Part shown: piece by piece, positions 26,057-35,271 of the stretch
Numbering within the stretch: position 1 is the first letter of the stretch
How the letters are laid out: each line of letters begins with the position of its first letter
Source: Streptomyces alboniger
GTDB lineage: Bacteria > Actinomycetota > Actinomycetes > Streptomycetales > Streptomycetaceae
Assembly (NCBI RefSeq): GCF_008704395.1
Contig: NZ_CP023695.1
Coordinates: 3,906,001 to 3,970,000, forward strand
DNA length: 64,000 bases
Direction of reading: 5' to 3'
Notes under the pieces: generated by a model
Databases searched by the model: none
What the model saw: the letters and a program-made list of their open reading frames with translations, nothing else
Told to the model about the DNA's origin: nothing
Made by a program: the position numbers and the translations under genes

Positions 26057-27433
26057 CTAAAAGGCACGCCACCCCTGCGGGTCCACCCCACCAGGGATCG
26101 GCGCGCCCTCGTCGTAGGGCCGACGTGTGAAGACGAACGATCCCAGGTCGATGTGGCTCACCGAGCCGTCCGTCCGCCGCACCACCCGCAGCAGCTCCCC
26201 TGCGTAGTAGCCGTCGAGACCCGTCCACGTGCCGTCACCGTTGTCCCGGAAGCGTGCCGCTCGGCCCGCCCCAGCCAGCGGACCGAGTTCGACACCACCG
26301 TCCGCCGATAGCCGAAGGGCGAGAACCTGCGTGCCCCAGTACCAGGGTCCGGTCAACTCCAAGACGTTCGCGTCGATTTCCGCGATAGGCCGCCACGGCT
26401 CGGGAATGCGCGGCTCGGCCTCCGCCACGATCTTCACCAGATCCGCGGCCAGAGCCGCGATCTGTGGACCCGAGGTGCAGTTGGCGAGGGCGACCGCGGC
26501 CACCCCCTCGCGCTCGCTCACCCACAGGCCGGCCAGGAACCCCGGGAGTGATCCCGTGTGGCCGGCCAGGCTCAGCCCCTCCCACCGCAGCAGATCCATT
26601 CCCAGGCCGTACGTCCCGTCCCAGCTCCCGGCCTGTGACGGCGCCGAGGGCGTCCGCATCTCCCGTAGGGTCTCCGCCCCGAGGACCCGCCCATCACCCT
26701 TCGCGAGGAAACACGCGAACCGCGCCAGGTCCGCCGTCGTGGACCACAGCTGACCCGCTGGAGCCATCAGCCCCAGGTCCTCGACGGGCTCCGGCATCAT
26801 CACGTCCGCCCAGGGGTGCACGGCCCACCCTCCCGCATGCGGGGCCCGGGGCTGCGCGCTCGTGCGGGTCAGCCCGAGCGGATCCAGCACCTCGCGGCGC
26901 AGCACCTCCTCCCACGGGTCACCCTTCATCGCCTCCACCAGCGAACCGAGCAACGTATAGCCGGGGTTGGAGTAGTGGAAGCGGCGACCGGCCGGATGCC
27001 TGAAGGGTTGATCACCGAGGACATCGGTGATGTCCGGGCGCGCTGTCCCCGGGGTGCGCTCCCACCACTCGCCGGGCGTCTCGGCCGCCAGCCCACCGGT
27101 GTGGGAGAGGAGTTCGCCGATAGTGGCCTCTCCCGCGCCCGTACCCGGCAGATGCTTCTCAAGGGGGTCCCCCAAGTCCAGCAGGCCCTCGTCCCGCAGC
27201 CGCATCACCAGGACGGCGGTGAAGGTCTTCGTGATGGAGCCGATGCGGTACTGGACGTTCTCGTCCGGCGCGTGCCCGTCCACCATGCTGCGGCCGGCAC
27301 TCCACACCACCTCGCCGTCCCGGGCCACCGAGGCCACCACCGAGGGGGCCCGGCCCTCCGCCTGAGCGGTAGCGACGCGGTGCAACAGGGCTCGACGGGT
27401 GGAGGGGAGCAATTCTTCATGGGGTTTCGTCAT
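26057..27433 (-). CDS. Serine hydrolase of the beta-lactamase / D-Ala-D-Ala carboxypeptidase (class C) family
   Basis: 458-residue penicillin-recognising-fold hydrolase. The nucleophile motif is SITK (near residue 66), followed by YSN (HYSNPGY) and a late AGHTGSLPGF that supplies the third motif. About 110 C-terminal residues form an extra beta-rich domain. There is no signal peptide, so it is more likely a cytoplasmic esterase or peptidase than a beta-lactamase. ATG 27433; divergent from the SDR gene with 105 bp between. Confidence 0.87.
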   Translation of the reverse strand: MTKPHEELLPSTRRALLHRVATAQAEGRAPSVVASVARDGEVVWSAGRSMVDGHAPDENVQYRIGSITKTFTAVLVMRLRDEGLLDLGDPLEKHLPGTGAGEATIGELLSHTGGLAAETPGEWWERTPGTARPDITDVLGDQPFRHPAGRRFHYSNPGYTLLGSLVEAMKGDPWEEVLRREVLDPLGLTRTSAQPRAPHAGGWAVHPWADVMMPEPVEDLGLMAPAGQLWSTTADLARFACFLAKGDGRVLGAETLREMRTPSAPSQAGSWDGTYGLGMDLLRWEGLSLAGHTGSLPGFLAGLWVSEREGVAAVALANCTSGPQIAALAADLVKIVAEAEPRIPEPWRPIAEIDANVLELTGPWYWGTQVLALRLSADGGVELGPLAGAGRAARFRDNGDGTWTGLDGYYAGELLRVVRRTDGSVSHIDLGSFVFTRRPYDEGAPIPGGVDPQGWRAF

Positions 27434-27538
27434 GGGCCCTAGTCCACCTGGGAGGTGCCTGCACGTCGAGCGAATTCGAGTGTGTCCGCCACCCGAGTGC
27501 TTGCTCTGGCGCGCACTCCAAGTTCTAGCGTCACCCGC

Positions 27539-28492
27539 ATGATCACGGAACAGCAGCAGCTCGGCACCCCGTTCGGCGCCCACAGCACCGCCGACGACGT
27601 CCTCACGGGTATCGATCTCAGGGGTACCACCGCCCTGGTCACGGGCGGCTACTCGGGCCTCGGCCTGGCGACCACCCGCGCTCTCGCCCGCGCAGGCGCC
27701 CACGTCGTCGTCCCCGCCCGCCGGCCCGACCTCGCCGAGGACGCCCTGCGTGACGTCCCCCAGGCGGAGGTACACGCCCTCGACCTGGCCGATCTCGACA
27801 GCGTCCGCGCCTTCTCGGAGCGTTGGCTGGAGACGGGCCGTACCCTCGGCATCCTCATCAACGGCGCGGGCGTCATGGCCTGCCCGGAGACGCACGTCGG
27901 CCCCGGCTGGGAGGCGCACTTCGCCATCAACCACCTCGGCCACTTCGCCCTCACCCAGCGCCTGCGCCCGGCCTTCGCCCCCGGCGGAGCCCGGGTGGTG
28001 GCCGTCGCCTCCTCCGGGCACTTCCTGTCCGGCATCCGATGGGAGGACATCCACTTCCGGACCGGTTACGACCGGTGGCTGGCCTACGCACAGTCCAAGA
28101 CCGCGAACGCCCTCTTCGCCCTGCACCTCGACCGCCTGGGATCCGATCACGGCCTGCGCGGCTTCGCCGTACACCCCGGCAGCATCCTCACGCCCCTGCA
28201 ACGCCATATCCCCCGCGAGGAGTGGCTGGCCCAGGGCTGGATCACGGAGGACGGCTCACCGGCCGGCGGTTTCAAAACGCCGGAACAGGGCGCGGCGACA
28301 GCGGTCTGGGCGGCGACTTCACCCCTGTTGAACGGCTGTGGAGGCGCGTACTGCCAGGACTGCGACGTCGCCGAACCGGCCACCACCGACGACATGCTCG
28401 TCGGTGGGGTGAAGCCGTGGGCCAGGGACCCCGAAGCGGCGTCCAGGCTCTGGGACCTCTCCTGCGAACTCACCGGGCTCAGCGCCTTTTGA
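27539..28492 (+). CDS. Short-chain dehydrogenase/reductase
   Basis: 317-residue SDR oxidoreductase. The NAD(P) loop TGGYSGLG, NGAG, catalytic Ser (ASSGHF) and YAQSK (Tyr about 183, Lys about 187) are present, as in the retinol-dehydrogenase-like long SDRs. Substrate unknown. The stop is only 7 bp from the stop of the convergent ABC permease gene, with no hairpin between. Confidence 0.9.
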   Translation: MITEQQQLGTPFGAHSTADDVLTGIDLRGTTALVTGGYSGLGLATTRALARAGAHVVVPARRPDLAEDALRDVPQAEVHALDLADLDSVRAFSERWLETGRTLGILINGAGVMACPETHVGPGWEAHFAINHLGHFALTQRLRPAFAPGGARVVAVASSGHFLSGIRWEDIHFRTGYDRWLAYAQSKTANALFALHLDRLGSDHGLRGFAVHPGSILTPLQRHIPREEWLAQGWITEDGSPAGGFKTPEQGAATAVWAATSPLLNGCGGAYCQDCDVAEPATTDDMLVGGVKPWARDPEAASRLWDLSCELTGLSAF

Positions 28493-28499
28493 CGGTGCG

Positions 28500-29291
28500 T
28501 TACTTCGGGTCGCGGTTGAACGTGGAGGTCGACCAGAAGTAGCCGAGCACCGTGAGCCCGAGGCACCAGGCGATGGCCAGCCACCCGTTGTGGCCGATCT
28601 CGGTGCCGAGGAGCAGGCCGCGCAGGGTTTCGATGGCGGGAGTGAACGGCTGGTACTCGGCGATCGGCTGGAACCAGCCCGGCATGGACTCCACCGGGGT
28701 GAAGGCGCTGGAGAGCAGCGGCAGCAGGATCAGCGGCATAGCGTTGTTGCCGGCGGCCTCGGCGTTCGGGCTGATCAGGCCCATGCCGACCGCTATCCAG
28801 GTGAGCGCCAGGGCGAAGAGCACGAGCAGCCCGAACGCCGCCAGCCACTCCAGGGCGGTCGCGTCCGTGGACCGGAACCCGATGGCCACGGCCACAGCAC
28901 CCACGAGGACCACGCTCAGGACCGATTGAAGAACGCTGCCGACGACGTGTCCGACGAGGACCGAAGGACGGTGGATCGCCATCGTACGGAAGCGGGCGAT
29001 GATGCCCTCGGTCATGTCGTTGGAGACGGACACCGCGGTGCCGATCACGGTGCTGCCGATGGTCATCAGCAGCAGGCCCGGGACGATGTAGGCGACGTAT
29101 GCGGCGCGGTCGGGGGCGCCGCCGTTGATGCCCGCGCTCATCGCGTCGCCGAAGATGTAGACGAAGAGCAGCAGCAACATGATCGGCGTGAACAGCAGGT
29201 TCAGCGTGAGGGACGGGTAGCGCCTCGCGTGCAGGAGGTTGCGGCGCACCATCGTGGAGGAGTCGCGCAGGGCGAGGGAGAGGGTGCTCAT
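28500..29291 (-). CDS. ABC-2 type permease (DrrB-like)
   Basis: 263-residue membrane subunit of a daunorubicin-resistance-type exporter, with six predicted helices and the ABC-2 segment VYIVPGLLLMTIGSTVIG preceded by a cytoplasmic N-terminus. Its start overlaps the ATPase stop by 4 bp (ATGA), showing translational coupling. Third gene of the DUF4097-ATPase-permease operon. Confidence 0.92.
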   Translation of the reverse strand: MSTLSLALRDSSTMVRRNLLHARRYPSLTLNLLFTPIMLLLLFVYIFGDAMSAGINGGAPDRAAYVAYIVPGLLLMTIGSTVIGTAVSVSNDMTEGIIARFRTMAIHRPSVLVGHVVGSVLQSVLSVVLVGAVAVAIGFRSTDATALEWLAAFGLLVLFALALTWIAVGMGLISPNAEAAGNNAMPLILLPLLSSAFTPVESMPGWFQPIAEYQPFTPAIETLRGLLLGTEIGHNGWLAIAWCLGLTVLGYFWSTSTFNRDPK

Positions 29292-30244
29292 CGGGCGGTC
29301 TCCTTGGGCTGGTGGAGGGTGTGGGTGTCACCGGTCAGGGCGAAGAAGACGTCGTCGAGGTCGGGGGTGTGGACGGTCAGTTCGTCCGCTTCGATGTCCG
29401 CCGAGTCCAGCCGGTCGAGGAGGGAACGCAGTTCGCGCTGGCTGCCGCCGCTGGGGATCTGCAAGGAGAGCGCTTCGTCGTCCCGGGTTGTCTCACGCAG
29501 AGTGGCGGCGGCGGACTGGTAGGCGGCCGGGTCGGTGAAGCGGAGCCGGACGTGTCCGCCGGGGATGAGCCGCTTCAGTTCTTCCGCGGTGCCTTCGGCG
29601 GCGATGGTGCCGTTGTTGAGGACAGCGATGCGGTCGGCGAGCTGGTCGGCTTCTTCGAGGTACTGGGTGGTGAGGAAGACGGTGACGCCGTCGGAGACCA
29701 GCTGGCGGATGATCTGCCACATGTTGTGACGGGAGCGCGGATCGAGGCCGGTGGTCGGTTCGTCGAGGAAGATGATCCGCGGGTTGCCGACCAGGGTCAT
29801 GGCGATGTCCAGGCGGCGTTTCATGCCGCCGGAGTAGGTGGAGACGGGCTTCTTGGCCGCTTCCACCAGATCGAAGCGAGCGAGGAGGTCGGCGGCGACC
29901 CGCCGCCCCTCGCCGCGGGCGAGGTGGTGCAGGTCCGCCATGAGGAGCATGTTCTCCTCGCCGGTGATCAGGCTGTCGACGGCGGAGAACTGTCCGGTGA
30001 CACCGATCGCGGCCCGCACCGCCTGCGGATCGGCGGCCAGGTCATGGCCGCCGACGTGCAGGGCGCCGGCGTCGGCGCCGATGAGGGTGGAGAGGATCTT
30101 GACGGCGGTGGTCTTCCCCGCGCCGTTCGGCCCGAGCAGGGAGAAGACGGTGCCTTCGGGGACGGCCAGGTCGATGCCGTCGAGCACGGTCTTGTCGCCG
30201 TAGGACTTGCGCAGCCCGTTCGCCGCGATGGCCAACTTGGTCAT
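29288..30244 (-). CDS. ABC transporter ATPase (DrrA-like)
   Basis: 318-residue ATPase: Walker A GPNGAGKTT near residues 39-47, signature YSGGMKRRLDIA, Walker B IIFLDEPTTGLD, switch His in TTQYLEEA. The C-terminal extension with DELTVHTPDLDDVFFALTG is characteristic of the DrrA subgroup, which exports anthracyclines and other lipophilic compounds. It lies 12 bp downstream of the DUF4097 gene and overlaps the permease gene. The substrate is unknown. Confidence 0.94.
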   Translation of the reverse strand: MTKLAIAANGLRKSYGDKTVLDGIDLAVPEGTVFSLLGPNGAGKTTAVKILSTLIGADAGALHVGGHDLAADPQAVRAAIGVTGQFSAVDSLITGEENMLLMADLHHLARGEGRRVAADLLARFDLVEAAKKPVSTYSGGMKRRLDIAMTLVGNPRIIFLDEPTTGLDPRSRHNMWQIIRQLVSDGVTVFLTTQYLEEADQLADRIAVLNNGTIAAEGTAEELKRLIPGGHVRLRFTDPAAYQSAAATLRETTRDDEALSLQIPSGGSQRELRSLLDRLDSADIEADELTVHTPDLDDVFFALTGDTHTLHQPKETAR

Positions 30245-30256
30245 GATGGGTGCTCC

Positions 30257-30925
30257 TCAGAGGCTGCGGGCGACGATGTCGCCGTAGGCGGTGGTCGCGT
30301 GGATGTGCAGGCCCGCGGCGGCGCCGTCGGCATTCGTGAGCGCGTTGTGGATCCGGCCGTAGGTGGTGCCGGCGTCGAGGGACGCGGAGACTCCGTGGGC
30401 GGCGCCGACCGACACCTCGCCGGCCTCGGTGCGCAGCACGACCGTGCCGCGCACGGCCTCGGCGACCTTGATGTCGCCCTTCTGGACGCTGATCTCCGCG
30501 GGGCCGCCCAGGCGGCCGACCGAGACGTCACCGGCGAGGAGGGAGAGGCGGGCGCCCGCGGTCTCGTCGAGCTTGACCGAGCCGTGCGAGCCCTCGAAGT
30601 CGACCTCGCCGAGCCGCCCGACGCCTCTCAGTTCGGCGCTGGCGGCCTTCGCCTCGACCCGGGAACCGGCGGGCAGCTGGACCGTCACCTCGATGGATCC
30701 GGAGCTGCCGAGGATCCGGTTCTGCACCGAGGCCTCGATCCGCAGGACACCGTCGCCGTAATCGACCGTGGTCTGCTCCGCGGCCTTCACGTCACGGGCG
30801 TTGGCGGCGTTCGCCGGCAGGATCTCGACCTTGGTGTCGGCCCGGTCGGCGGCGATGAACCGGACGCGTCCCGCGGGGATCCCAACGACAGCGGAGATCG
30901 GGGAGGGGGTGGCGAACTTCTGCAT
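30257..30925 (-). CDS. DUF4097-type beta-strand repeat protein
   Basis: 222 residues of repeating short beta-strands (for example GSIEVTVQLPAGSRVEAKAA and GDVSVGRLGGPAEISVQKGD), the pattern of the DUF4097/DUF4098 adhesin-like beta-helix family. There is no signal peptide, so probably cytoplasmic. First gene of the operon with a DrrAB-like exporter, opposite the IS30-HTH/MarR regulator. Function unknown; a regulatory or scaffold role is speculative. ATG 30925 chosen with GGAGCA upstream. Confidence 0.87.
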   Translation of the reverse strand: MQKFATPSPISAVVGIPAGRVRFIAADRADTKVEILPANAANARDVKAAEQTTVDYGDGVLRIEASVQNRILGSSGSIEVTVQLPAGSRVEAKAASAELRGVGRLGEVDFEGSHGSVKLDETAGARLSLLAGDVSVGRLGGPAEISVQKGDIKVAEAVRGTVVLRTEAGEVSVGAAHGVSASLDAGTTYGRIHNALTNADGAAAGLHIHATTAYGDIVARSL

Positions 30926-30968
30926 GGTGCTGCTCCTTGACTCGTTGTTTCCGACACCAGAAACGCTA

Positions 30969-31091
30969 CGTTGCATTCAAGGATCCAGCAACGACTTCGT
31001 TGCACGACAAAAGCATTCATGCAGGTGAGAGCGGCAATATCGTTGCAATGGTTTGAAACTCAATGCAACAAAGAGTCGGCCACTCGTTGCA
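30969..31091. promoter_or_regulatory. Cluster of CGTTGCA motifs in the divergent promoter of the transporter operon
   Basis: CGTTGCA occurs at 30969, 30998, 31041 and 31085, and TGCAACA (inverse orientation) at 31064. GCAACGA-CT-TCGTTGC at 30988-31003 is a 16-bp inverted repeat. Such density in a GC-rich genome, confined to the gap between regulator and operon, indicates operator sites for the divergent regulator. Confidence 0.7.
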
Positions 31092-31148
31092 TTGGGTGGA
31101 CAGTGAACGCTACATTGGAGGCATCGACGGAGAACGAAGGAGATCGCG

Positions 31149-31904
31149 ATGCCCGGAGGCAGGCTCACCGAGCGGGAACGCCAGCAGATCGCGCTGGGCC
31201 TGGCCGACGGCCTCGCCTACGCGGAGATCGCCAGACGCCTCGACCGGCCGACCTCGACGATCACCCGCGAGGTGATGCGGAACGGCGGCCCCACCGCCTA
31301 CCGCGCCGACCTGGCCCACCGCGCCACCGAACAACGCGCCCACCGGCGCAGACAGACCGCGCCCCGCGGGCAGCAGGCTCCCCCGCAGGCCCATGGCCGG
31401 GACTCCGAGACCGTACGCGCGTACGAGGAGATGTTCGCGACCTTCCTCATGCAGCAAGGACTGCCCAAGATGATGGCCCGGGTGCTGACCTGCCTCTACA
31501 CCACCGACGCGGGCAGCCTCACCGCATCCGAACTCGTCCAGCGACTCCAGGTCAGCCCGGCGTCCGTCTCCAAGGCGATCGCGTTCCTCGAAAGCCAGGG
31601 ACTCATCCGCAGGGAACGCGACGAACGCCGACGCGAGCGCTACGTCGTCGACGACGACGTCTGGTACCAATCGATGACCGCCGCCGCCCGGTCCCACGCA
31701 CAGTTCGCTGAGACCGCGCGGCAGGGCGTCAGCGTCCTCGGCCCCGACACCCCGGCCGCCGCCCGCCTCGAGAACATCGCACGCTTCATCGACTTCATCG
31801 GCGAGAGCATCGCCCGCGCCGCGGAGCAGGCCCGCGAGGTCCTCTATACGAAACCGGAAACGACCCAGGATCAGGTCTGCGCCATGTCCACGAACCGCGA
31901 GTAG
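31149..31904 (+). CDS. Regulator with IS30-type helix-turn-helix fused to a GbsR/MarR-like domain
   Basis: 251 residues. The N-terminus (LTERERQQIALGLADGLAYA, EIARRLDRPTSTITREVMRN, then TAYRADLAHRATEQRA) matches the DNA-binding helix-turn-helix of IS30-family transposases. A second winged helix domain follows (about 90-190; LTASELVQRLQVSPASVSKA), as in GbsR/MarR regulators. The transposase catalytic domain is absent. It is divergent from the DUF4097-DrrAB operon and the gap carries repeated CGTTGCA motifs, so it is the likely repressor. Its 3' end overlaps the convergent dnaB 3' end by 34 bp. Confidence 0.85.
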   Translation: MPGGRLTERERQQIALGLADGLAYAEIARRLDRPTSTITREVMRNGGPTAYRADLAHRATEQRAHRRRQTAPRGQQAPPQAHGRDSETVRAYEEMFATFLMQQGLPKMMARVLTCLYTTDAGSLTASELVQRLQVSPASVSKAIAFLESQGLIRRERDERRRERYVVDDDVWYQSMTAAARSHAQFAETARQGVSVLGPDTPAAARLENIARFIDFIGESIARAAEQAREVLYTKPETTQDQVCAMSTNRE

Positions 31905-33346
31905 TGGCCCTGGAAGGCCACGGTGATAGTCGCCGTCGGGCCGTTACGGTGCTTTCCCACGATGATGTCCGCCTCGCCCGCGCGGGGCGACTCCTTCTCG
32001 TACGCGTCCTCGCGGTGCAGCAGGATCACCATGTCCGCGTCCTGCTCGATCGAGCCGGACTCACGCAGGTCGGAGACCATCGGCTTCTTGTCCGTACGCT
32101 GCTCGGGGCCACGGTTCAGCTGCGAGAGCGCGATCACCGGCAGCTCCAGCTCCTTGGCCAGGAGCTTCAGGTTTCGCGACATGTCCGAGACTTCCTGCTG
32201 CCGGCTCTCGGCCCGCTTGGAACCACCCGACTGCATCAGCTGCAAATAGTCGATGACGACGAGCTTCAGGTCGTTGCGCTGCTTGAGGCGACGGCACTTG
32301 GCGCGGATCTCCATCATCGACAGGTTCGGGGAGTCGTCGATGTAGAGCGGCGCGGCCGAGACGTCCGGCATGCGGCGGGCGAGCCGCGTCCAGTCCTCGT
32401 CCGTCATCGTGCCGGACCGCATGTGGTGCAGGGCCACGCGCGCCTCGGCGGACAGCAGACGCATGGCGATTTCGTTGCGCCCCATTTCGAGCGAGAAGAT
32501 CACGCTCGGCATGTTGTGCTTGATCGAACAGGCCCGCGCGAAGTCCAGCGCCAGCGTCGACTTACCCATCGCGGGACGGGCCGCGATGATGATCATCTGG
32601 CCCGGGTGCAGGCCGTTGGTGAGCTGGTCGAGGTCGGTGAAGCCGGTCGGCACACCGGTCATCTCCCCTGACCGCGAGCCGATCGCCTCGATCTCGTCGA
32701 GGGCGCCCTCCATGATGTCGCCGAGCGGCAGATAGTCCTCGGTGGTCCGCTGCTCGGTGACCGCGTAGATCTCCGCCTGGGCGCTGTTGACGATCTCGTC
32801 GACGTCGCCGTCGGCCGCGTACCCCATCTGGGTGATGCGGGTGCCTGCCTCGACGAGGCGACGCAGCACCGCGCGCTCGTGGACGATCTCCGCGTAGTAC
32901 TCGGCGTTCGCCGCGGTCGGGACCGTCTGGACCAGCGTGTGCAGATACGATGCGCCGCCGACCTTGGTGATCTCACCGCGCTTGGTCAGCTCGGCCGCCA
33001 CGGTGATCGGGTCGGCAGGCTCGCCCTTCGCGTACAGATCGAGGATCGAGGCGTAGATCGTCTCGTGCGCGGGGCGGTAGAAGTCGTGGCCCTTGAGAAC
33101 CTCGACGACATCGGCGATGGCGTCCTTGGAGAGCAGCATGCCGCCGAGCACGGACTGCTCGGCGTCGAGGTCCTGCGGGGGGACGCGCTCGAAGGACGAG
33201 CCTCCGCCGTCCCAGCCGCCCTCGCGGCCGCGCTCGTGCTGCTCGTCACGGCCCCGGCCTCCGTCACGGCGCTGACGGGAGACGGGCAGACGGTCACTGG
33301 GACCGCTGTCGGCCCAGGGGTCGTCCAAAGGCTCGGAAATACTCAC
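31871..33346 (-). CDS. dnaB: Replicative DNA helicase DnaB
   Basis: 491-residue hexameric helicase that unwinds DNA at the replication fork. An unusually polar N-terminus (about 50 residues, Arg/Gly/Asp-rich) precedes the DnaB N-domain (PPQDLDAEQSVLGGMLL), and the RecA-like domain has Walker A ARPAMGKST near 257-265, Walker B LVVIDYLQLM and arginine finger region GKHRNGPT. No intein interrupts it. GTG 33346 has GGAGG at 7 nt. The 450-bp upstream gap carries DnaA-box-like sequences. Confidence 0.97.
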   Translation of the reverse strand: MSISEPLDDPWADSGPSDRLPVSRQRRDGGRGRDEQHERGREGGWDGGGSSFERVPPQDLDAEQSVLGGMLLSKDAIADVVEVLKGHDFYRPAHETIYASILDLYAKGEPADPITVAAELTKRGEITKVGGASYLHTLVQTVPTAANAEYYAEIVHERAVLRRLVEAGTRITQMGYAADGDVDEIVNSAQAEIYAVTEQRTTEDYLPLGDIMEGALDEIEAIGSRSGEMTGVPTGFTDLDQLTNGLHPGQMIIIAARPAMGKSTLALDFARACSIKHNMPSVIFSLEMGRNEIAMRLLSAEARVALHHMRSGTMTDEDWTRLARRMPDVSAAPLYIDDSPNLSMMEIRAKCRRLKQRNDLKLVVIDYLQLMQSGGSKRAESRQQEVSDMSRNLKLLAKELELPVIALSQLNRGPEQRTDKKPMVSDLRESGSIEQDADMVILLHREDAYEKESPRAGEADIIVGKHRNGPTATITVAFQGHYSRFVDMAQT

Positions 33347-33529
33347 CGGGCCACCTCCTCCCGTCCGCCGCGCGGACCTCGCCGTGCCCCTCTTTCCTAC
33401 GGCACGACACTGACAAATAAGGGGGCCCAACTCCGGTTCTGACGCGTCGGTTTTGCAGGGTTTCCGAGGTCGTACGACGAGGCGGGCGCCGGACCACGGT
33501 AGGCCTGTGGGCACCGTCAGCCAATCTGG

Positions 33530-33573
33530 TTATCCACAGGCGGTGTGGATGACGGGCCCGATGCTGTGGAGAA
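33530..33573. promoter_or_regulatory. DnaA-box cluster upstream of dnaB
   Basis: TTATCCACA (33530-33538) is a perfect DnaA box. TGTGGATGA (33544-33552) and TGTGGAGAA (33565-33573) read TCATCCACA and TTCTCCACA on the other strand, each one base from it. They lie in the gap between dnaB and the MATE gene. The rest of 33347-33800 shows no gene. Confidence 0.55.
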
Positions 33574-33800
33574 CTCCGCCAAACCTGTGCACGGGCCGGT
33601 GGACAGTCCTGTGAACAAGCACTCAGCCACCGCATAACACTGCCTGTGACCTGCGGCTTTCCCATCCACCGGCTGTGCAGAAGAAAAACTTTCCCCACGG
33701 GACCAAGATCACGACAAACGGCACGCCAAGGAGCGACCGACGCCGTCCGAAGTAAGGGTCAGTAGAAGCTTGCATCTCTTACCTGTGGAAGATTAGATTG

Positions 33801-35144
33801 ATGCCTATGACACAGGCTTCCGCCGCCCCCAAGGCCGACCGACGCAGACATGACCGAGAGATCATCGCGCTCGCCGTCCCCGCCTTCGGCGCACTGGTGG
33901 CCGAGCCACTCTTCGTGATGGCCGACAGCGCCATCGTCGGCCACCTCGGCACCGCGCAACTGGCCGGGCTCGGCGTCGCCTCGGGTCTTCTCGCCACCGC
34001 GGTGAGCATCTTCGTCTTCCTCGCCTACGCCACCACCGCCGCGGTCGCCCGCAGAGTGGGCGCCGACGACCTCCCGGCCGCCATCCGCCAAGGCATGGAC
34101 GGCATCTGGCTCGCGCTGATCCTGGGCGCCGCCGTCATCGCCGTCTTCCTGCCCGCCGCACCGTCGCTCGTGGACGTCTTCGGCGCCTCGGACGCCGCCG
34201 CCGGTTACGCGGTCACATACCTGCGGATCTCCTCGCTCGGCATCCCCGCCATGCTCGTCGTCCTCGCTGCCACCGGCGTACTGCGCGGCCTCCAGAACAC
34301 CCGGACACCGCTCTACGTCGCCCTCGGCGGCTTCGTCGCCAACGGCCTCCTCAATGTCGGCCTGGTCTACGGCGCCGGTTTCGGTATGGCCGGTTCCGCC
34401 TGGGGCACCGTCATCGCCCAATGCGGCATGGCGGCGGTCTACCTCTTCGTCGTCGTACGCGGCGCCCGGCGATACGGCGCCTCACTGCGCCCCGACGCCG
34501 CCGGCATCCGGGCCTGCGCCCAGGCGGGGGCACCACTTCTGGTCCGTACGCTCTCGCTACGGGCCATCCTGATGATCGCGACGGCCGTGGCCGCGCGCCT
34601 CGGTGACGCCGAGGTGGCCGCCCACCAGATCGTGCTCTCCCTGTGGAATTTCCTGGCCTTCGCACTGGACGCCATCGCCATCGCCGGACAGGCGATCATC
34701 GCCCGCTACCTCGGGGGCGACGATCCGGCCGGGGCCCGTGCCGTCTGCCGGCGCATGGTGCAGTGGGGCATCGCCTCGGGAGTCGTACTCGGCCTGCTGG
34801 TCGTCCTCGCGCGGCCCCTGTTCATCCCGCTCTTCACCGGTGACCCCGGCGTCCAGGACACGGCGCTGCCCGCTCTCGTGGTCGTGGCGCTCGCCCAGCC
34901 GATCTGCGGCATCGTCTTCGTACTCGACGGTGTCCTGATGGGCGCGGGCGACGGGCCCTATCTCGCGTGGGCGATGCTCATCACGCTGGCGGCCTTCACC
35001 CCGGTCGCCCTGCTGGTGCCGACCCTCGGAGGCGGGCTGACCGCCGTATGGGGGGCGATGACGTTGATGATGATGGTGCGGATGGTGACCCTGTGGCTGC
35101 GCTCCCGCTCCGGCCGCTGGATCGTCACGGGCGCCACGCGCTGA
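33801..35144 (+). CDS. MATE-family efflux transporter
   Basis: 447-residue multidrug and toxin extrusion protein with 12 predicted helices (DinF-like branch); FVMADSAIVGHLGTAQLAGL is the first-helix signature, and the second half-repeat includes EVAAHQIVLSLWNFLAFALD. It probably exports cationic drugs using an ion gradient. ATG 33801 (GGAAG at 9 nt) or ATG 33807 (two residues shorter) may be the start. Convergent with rplI; a parS lies just after its stop. Confidence 0.92.
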   Translation: MPMTQASAAPKADRRRHDREIIALAVPAFGALVAEPLFVMADSAIVGHLGTAQLAGLGVASGLLATAVSIFVFLAYATTAAVARRVGADDLPAAIRQGMDGIWLALILGAAVIAVFLPAAPSLVDVFGASDAAAGYAVTYLRISSLGIPAMLVVLAATGVLRGLQNTRTPLYVALGGFVANGLLNVGLVYGAGFGMAGSAWGTVIAQCGMAAVYLFVVVRGARRYGASLRPDAAGIRACAQAGAPLLVRTLSLRAILMIATAVAARLGDAEVAAHQIVLSLWNFLAFALDAIAIAGQAIIARYLGGDDPAGARAVCRRMVQWGIASGVVLGLLVVLARPLFIPLFTGDPGVQDTALPALVVVALAQPICGIVFVLDGVLMGAGDGPYLAWAMLITLAAFTPVALLVPTLGGGLTAVWGAMTLMMMVRMVTLWLRSRSGRWIVTGATR

Positions 35145-35159
35145 GCGGCGTTCCTCCTT

Positions 35160-35173
35160 GTTTCACGTGAAAC
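35160..35173. other. parS: parS site
   Basis: Perfect GTTTCACGTGAAAC, 15 bp after the MATE stop codon in the convergent gap with rplI. Confidence 0.9.
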
Positions 35174-35216
35174 AGGGACGGGGGGGCAGGGGGTCAGGGG
35201 GCAGGCTCCACGGCAA

Positions 35217-35245
35217 AGGGGCCGCACCCGATGGGTGCGGCCCCT
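35217..35245. terminator. Terminator between the MATE gene and rplI
   Basis: AGGGGCCGCACCC (35217-35229) pairs perfectly with GGGTGCGGCCCCT (35233-35245) across a 3-nt loop, between convergent stops. Confidence 0.87.
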
Positions 35246-35271
35246 TCACTCAGTCCAGCCAAGCGGAACGC

